Shown here: positions 6,965 through 8,408 of the stretch, piece by piece
Numbering within the stretch: the first letter of the stretch is position 1
How the letters are laid out: each line of letters opens with the position of its first letter
Assembly (NCBI GenBank): GCA_946481475.1
Contig: CAMLOB010000142.1
Location: forward strand, 1-8,408
Source: an uncultured Chlorobiota bacterium
Lineage (GTDB): Bacteria > Bacteroidota > Kapaibacteriia > OLB7
Direction: 5' to 3'
Length of the DNA stretch: 8,408 nt
The notes under the pieces: generated by a model
The model's database searches: none
What the model was told of the DNA's origin: nothing
What the model saw: the letters and a program-made list of their open reading frames with translations, nothing else
Made by a program: the position numbers and the translations under genes

Positions 6965-6990
6965 CGGAGAGGGAGGGATTCGAACCCTCG
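6965..6990. other. Probable integrase attachment site in the tRNA-Ser 3' end
   Basis: P4-type integrases typically recombine within the 3' portion (T-loop to 3' end) of a tRNA gene, and the integrase here sits directly beyond that end. The exact crossover length cannot be set, because the second copy of the repeat that would mark the other island end is not found in this window. The limits given cover the T-arm and the 3' acceptor strand only. Confidence 0.5.
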
Positions 6991-7052
6991 GAACCCCAGA
7001 AGGGCTCAACGGTTTTCGAGACCGCCCCGTTCGACCACTCCGGCACCTCTCC
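6965..7052 (-). tRNA. tRNA-Ser (anticodon CGA)
   Basis: The minus strand folds into an 88-nt class II tRNA. Acceptor stem GGAGAGG pairs with CCTCTCC. The anticodon stem GCGGT/ACCGT holds loop CTCGAAA (anticodon CGA, reads UCG). A long variable arm contains a CCC/GGG stem, and T-stem GAGGG/CCCTC encloses TTCGAAT. The discriminator is G, normal for tRNA-Ser, and no CCA is encoded. The tRNA appears intact. Its 3' end points at the integrase gene, so this is the likely attB/att site; after integration the 3' part would be re-supplied by the element. Confidence 0.95.
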
Positions 7053-7059
7053 GGGGGCG

Positions 7060-7090
7060 AATATAACACGATCCGGGTGACCTGTCCCAA
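7060..7090 (-). promoter_or_regulatory. Weak candidate promoter for tRNA-Ser
   Basis: On the minus strand TTGGGA (7090-7085) precedes an AT-rich TTATATT (7066-7060), 18-19 nt away. The latter ends 7 nt before the mature tRNA 5' end. The spacing is plausible for a sigma-70-like promoter, but the -35 match is poor. Confidence 0.3.
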
Positions 7091-7140
7091 GAAAGAACCT
7101 GTCCAAAAGAGTAAAAGCTGATTGCGAACCCACGAAATTT

Positions 7141-7159
7141 TCTGCGGTGCTCCCGCAGA
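7141..7159. repeat. Perfect 7-bp hairpin in the lipoprotein leader region
   Basis: TCTGCGG (7141-7147) pairs exactly with CCGCAGA (7153-7159) around a 5-nt loop, 88 bp before the lipoprotein start. CCCGCAGA recurs at about 7174-7181, and a short GCCC/GGGC stem follows at 7185-7195. There is no U-tract on the plus strand, so a leader structure or binding site is more likely than a plus-strand terminator. Confidence 0.4.
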
Positions 7160-7246
7160 TCTTCCACCGATCCCCCGCAGAATTGCCCGTCGGGCTTCCC
7201 TTTCGTAGCTTGCAGGCTTTGATCGAACACGAGTCATCGGAAATCC

Positions 7247-7972
7247 ATGAAGATCTATCGTCACGCAATCGTTGCCGGGCTGCTCTCCCTGCTTCTTGTC
7301 CTGAATGCCTGCACCAATGGAGGTTCCAACGGTTCGGGAAATGATACCGCATCCGGTCCGACGGGAGGAACTTCCGGGGGGACGGGCGGCGGAGGAACAG
7401 CCGATGGAGGGACGAGCGGTACGCTGGAGGCGGTCCCCTTCCACGGGAATCAGGAGCAGATCAAGGGGCAGATGGCGAAGATTCCGGGGGCGGCCCCCGA
7501 TATGACCGTCTCGAACGAATACGGCTCCACGCTGAACTGGGTCGGGGGACGTTTCGAGGGGCTTCCGGTCGATCAGTGGGGGTTCAGCTTCTACCGCGGA
7601 CAGATGCTCTACGCCAGTCTCCACTTCACCACCGAGACCAGCAAACTGGATGCCGACCGGCTCTACGATACGGTGTCGGCCGTGGTGACCGGACGACACG
7701 GGGGGATGATCATGGACTCGAAGAATCTGGCCTCCAGAGCACTGATCGGCTATTCCGAAGCCGATCAGAATTTTATCTCCGATGTCGGATCGTCTCTGGC
7801 CGGAACCGATTTCAGGATGTGGACCTCGGGGGATTCCAGCGCCGCTTACATCGCCACGGTCCACCGCGCTCCGCGCAAGGACGAGACGACGATCAAGGAT
7901 GTCTACCTCACCTGGTACGACCGGATACAGTACGAGGATTACAAGAGAATGATCGACAGCTACTCGAAGTAA
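7247..7972 (+). CDS. Putative lipoprotein with glycine-rich linker, family unknown
   Basis: The 241-residue protein starts with a lipoprotein signal peptide: basic MKIYRH, a Leu-rich core, and lipobox LNAC with lipidated C22. It should therefore be anchored to a membrane facing the periplasm or cell surface. Residues about 23-58 are a Gly/Ser/Thr-rich flexible linker. Residues about 60-241 form a compact domain without a motif I can name. It contains GRFEGLPVDQWGFSFYRGQMLYASLHF, a strand-rich block of the kind seen in small periplasmic sandwich domains, and ends in a helix-like Tyr/Asp-rich tail. No catalytic signature is seen. The Shine-Dalgarno is weak, but the signal peptide supports the ATG. 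It lies 194 bp beyond the tRNA and 23 bp before the next lipoprotein gene, so the two probably share a transcript. The DNA resembles the rest of the host chromosome. Confidence 0.88.
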   Translation: MKIYRHAIVAGLLSLLLVLNACTNGGSNGSGNDTASGPTGGTSGGTGGGGTADGGTSGTLEAVPFHGNQEQIKGQMAKIPGAAPDMTVSNEYGSTLNWVGGRFEGLPVDQWGFSFYRGQMLYASLHFTTETSKLDADRLYDTVSAVVTGRHGGMIMDSKNLASRALIGYSEADQNFISDVGSSLAGTDFRMWTSGDSSAAYIATVHRAPRKDETTIKDVYLTWYDRIQYEDYKRMIDSYSK

Positions 7973-7995
7973 TCACGCCATCAATCATATTCATC

Positions 7996-8408
7996 ATGAT
8001 GCCAGCCTTTGCCGTGTCGTCAAGGGGGATCGTTCTTCTTCTGATCGCCTCCTCACTTTCCCTTGGTTCATGCGGAAGTCCGATTCCGCTGCAGGATGTT
8101 CGTTCTCTCTCGGAGGGGGACCATCCCTGTGCCCGTTACGGTTGCGAGGGATCGTTCGTCGCCGGTATTGCCTGGAACGATGCCCTGGGGGAGAATGCCT
8201 TTATCATCAGCGAGAAGCGGGAGGAGTCGGAGGAGGGAGAACGCCTTCTGCTGACGGCCACCCGCTATGTGATGCACGGACCCAAGCCGAAATCGAGCTG
8301 GCAGGGGGTCTACAGCGGCGTGAGTCCGTGCGATCCCGGCGAGGGAATCGTCGGCGATATCGAGGTCTCCGACCTGAACGAGGACGGGGTGGCCGAGGTC
8401 CTCTTCGT
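7996..8408 (+). CDS. Putative lipoprotein resembling M949_RS01915 family, 3' end beyond the window
   Basis: This frame is open to the right edge; 137 residues are visible. Two consecutive ATGs (7996 and 7999) are possible starts, and no clear Shine-Dalgarno decides between them. The N-terminus is a lipoprotein signal peptide with core IVLLLIASSLSL and lipobox LGSC (C26), so the mature protein should be membrane-anchored. The mature part has WNDALGENAFIISEK (60-74), LLLTATRYV (84-92), SPCDPGEG (110-117) and an EF-hand-like DLNEDGVAEVLF (126-137). This order resembles the Bacteroidota proteins annotated as the M949_RS01915 family, described as linked to surface polysaccharide biosynthesis. That name rests on pattern memory, and the molecular function of the family is not established. 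Cysteines at 45, 50 and 112 could form disulfides. It follows the previous lipoprotein gene by 23 bp, suggesting an operon. Confidence 0.8.
   Translation, partial: MMPAFAVSSRGIVLLLIASSLSLGSCGSPIPLQDVRSLSEGDHPCARYGCEGSFVAGIAWNDALGENAFIISEKREESEEGERLLLTATRYVMHGPKPKSSWQGVYSGVSPCDPGEGIVGDIEVSDLNEDGVAEVLF

Noticed and set aside
7370..7425. G-rich run as a possible G-quadruplex
   Set aside because: It is explained by Gly codons of the lipoprotein linker, and the G-runs are irregular.
6941..7864. Minus-strand 307-codon frame across tRNA-Ser and the lipoprotein gene
   Set aside because: It runs through a well-folded tRNA and opposite a gene with a clear lipobox; the translation is Arg/Gly-rich without a domain.
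1..8408. CRISPR array, insertion sequence or defence system
   Set aside because: No regularly spaced repeats, transposase, nuclease or methylase motifs were seen anywhere in the window.

Overview
The window looks like chromosomal DNA from a free-living member of the Bacteroidota/FCB group. The main clue is a large secreted protein ending in a type IX secretion system (T9SS) type A sorting domain. Two Gly/Cys-lipobox lipoproteins at the right end, one resembling the Bacteroidota M949_RS01915 family, fit the same picture. The DNA is moderately GC-rich, and at least two genes have strong GGAGG-type ribosome binding sites, which points away from the low-GC Bacteroidales. I cannot place it more finely; Kapaibacteriota, Ignavibacteriota or Rhodothermota-like lineages would all fit.

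Layout. Positions 1-4926 hold two secreted-protein genes on the minus strand, 45 bp apart and read right to left. The first (4926 to 3139) encodes a 595-residue protein with seven FG-GAP/VCBS-type motifs and a C-terminal T9SS sorting domain. The second (3093 to beyond position 1) is open for 1031 codons and leaves the left edge unfinished. It has a signal peptide, a region that may be a (beta/alpha)-barrel, and a region resembling the start of a beta-propeller. Divergent from this pair, on the plus strand, is an 80-residue XRE-type regulator (5083-5325). The 156-bp gap between them holds a perfect 8+8 inverted repeat, a good operator candidate, and a second 7+7 inverted repeat near the minus-strand start.

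Positions 5326-5670 carry no convincing gene. They do contain a peculiar tandem pair of 11-bp elements (consensus YGYAACCCCGG) near 5397 and again at 5629, immediately before a P4-type tyrosine integrase (5671-6867). A 97-bp gap follows, with an 11-bp tandem repeat and a symmetrical terminator. Next comes tRNA-Ser(CGA) on the minus strand (7052-6965), with its 3' end facing the integrase. This is the classic junction of a tRNA-integrated genomic island. The island would lie to the left of the tRNA, and its other end is not in the window. Whether the regulator and the secreted-protein pair are island cargo or older chromosomal genes cannot be decided here.

Right of the tRNA, which is presumably host chromosome, are two lipoprotein genes on the plus strand, 23 bp apart. 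The first is a 241-residue protein with a glycine-rich linker and no recognised family. The second continues past the right edge.
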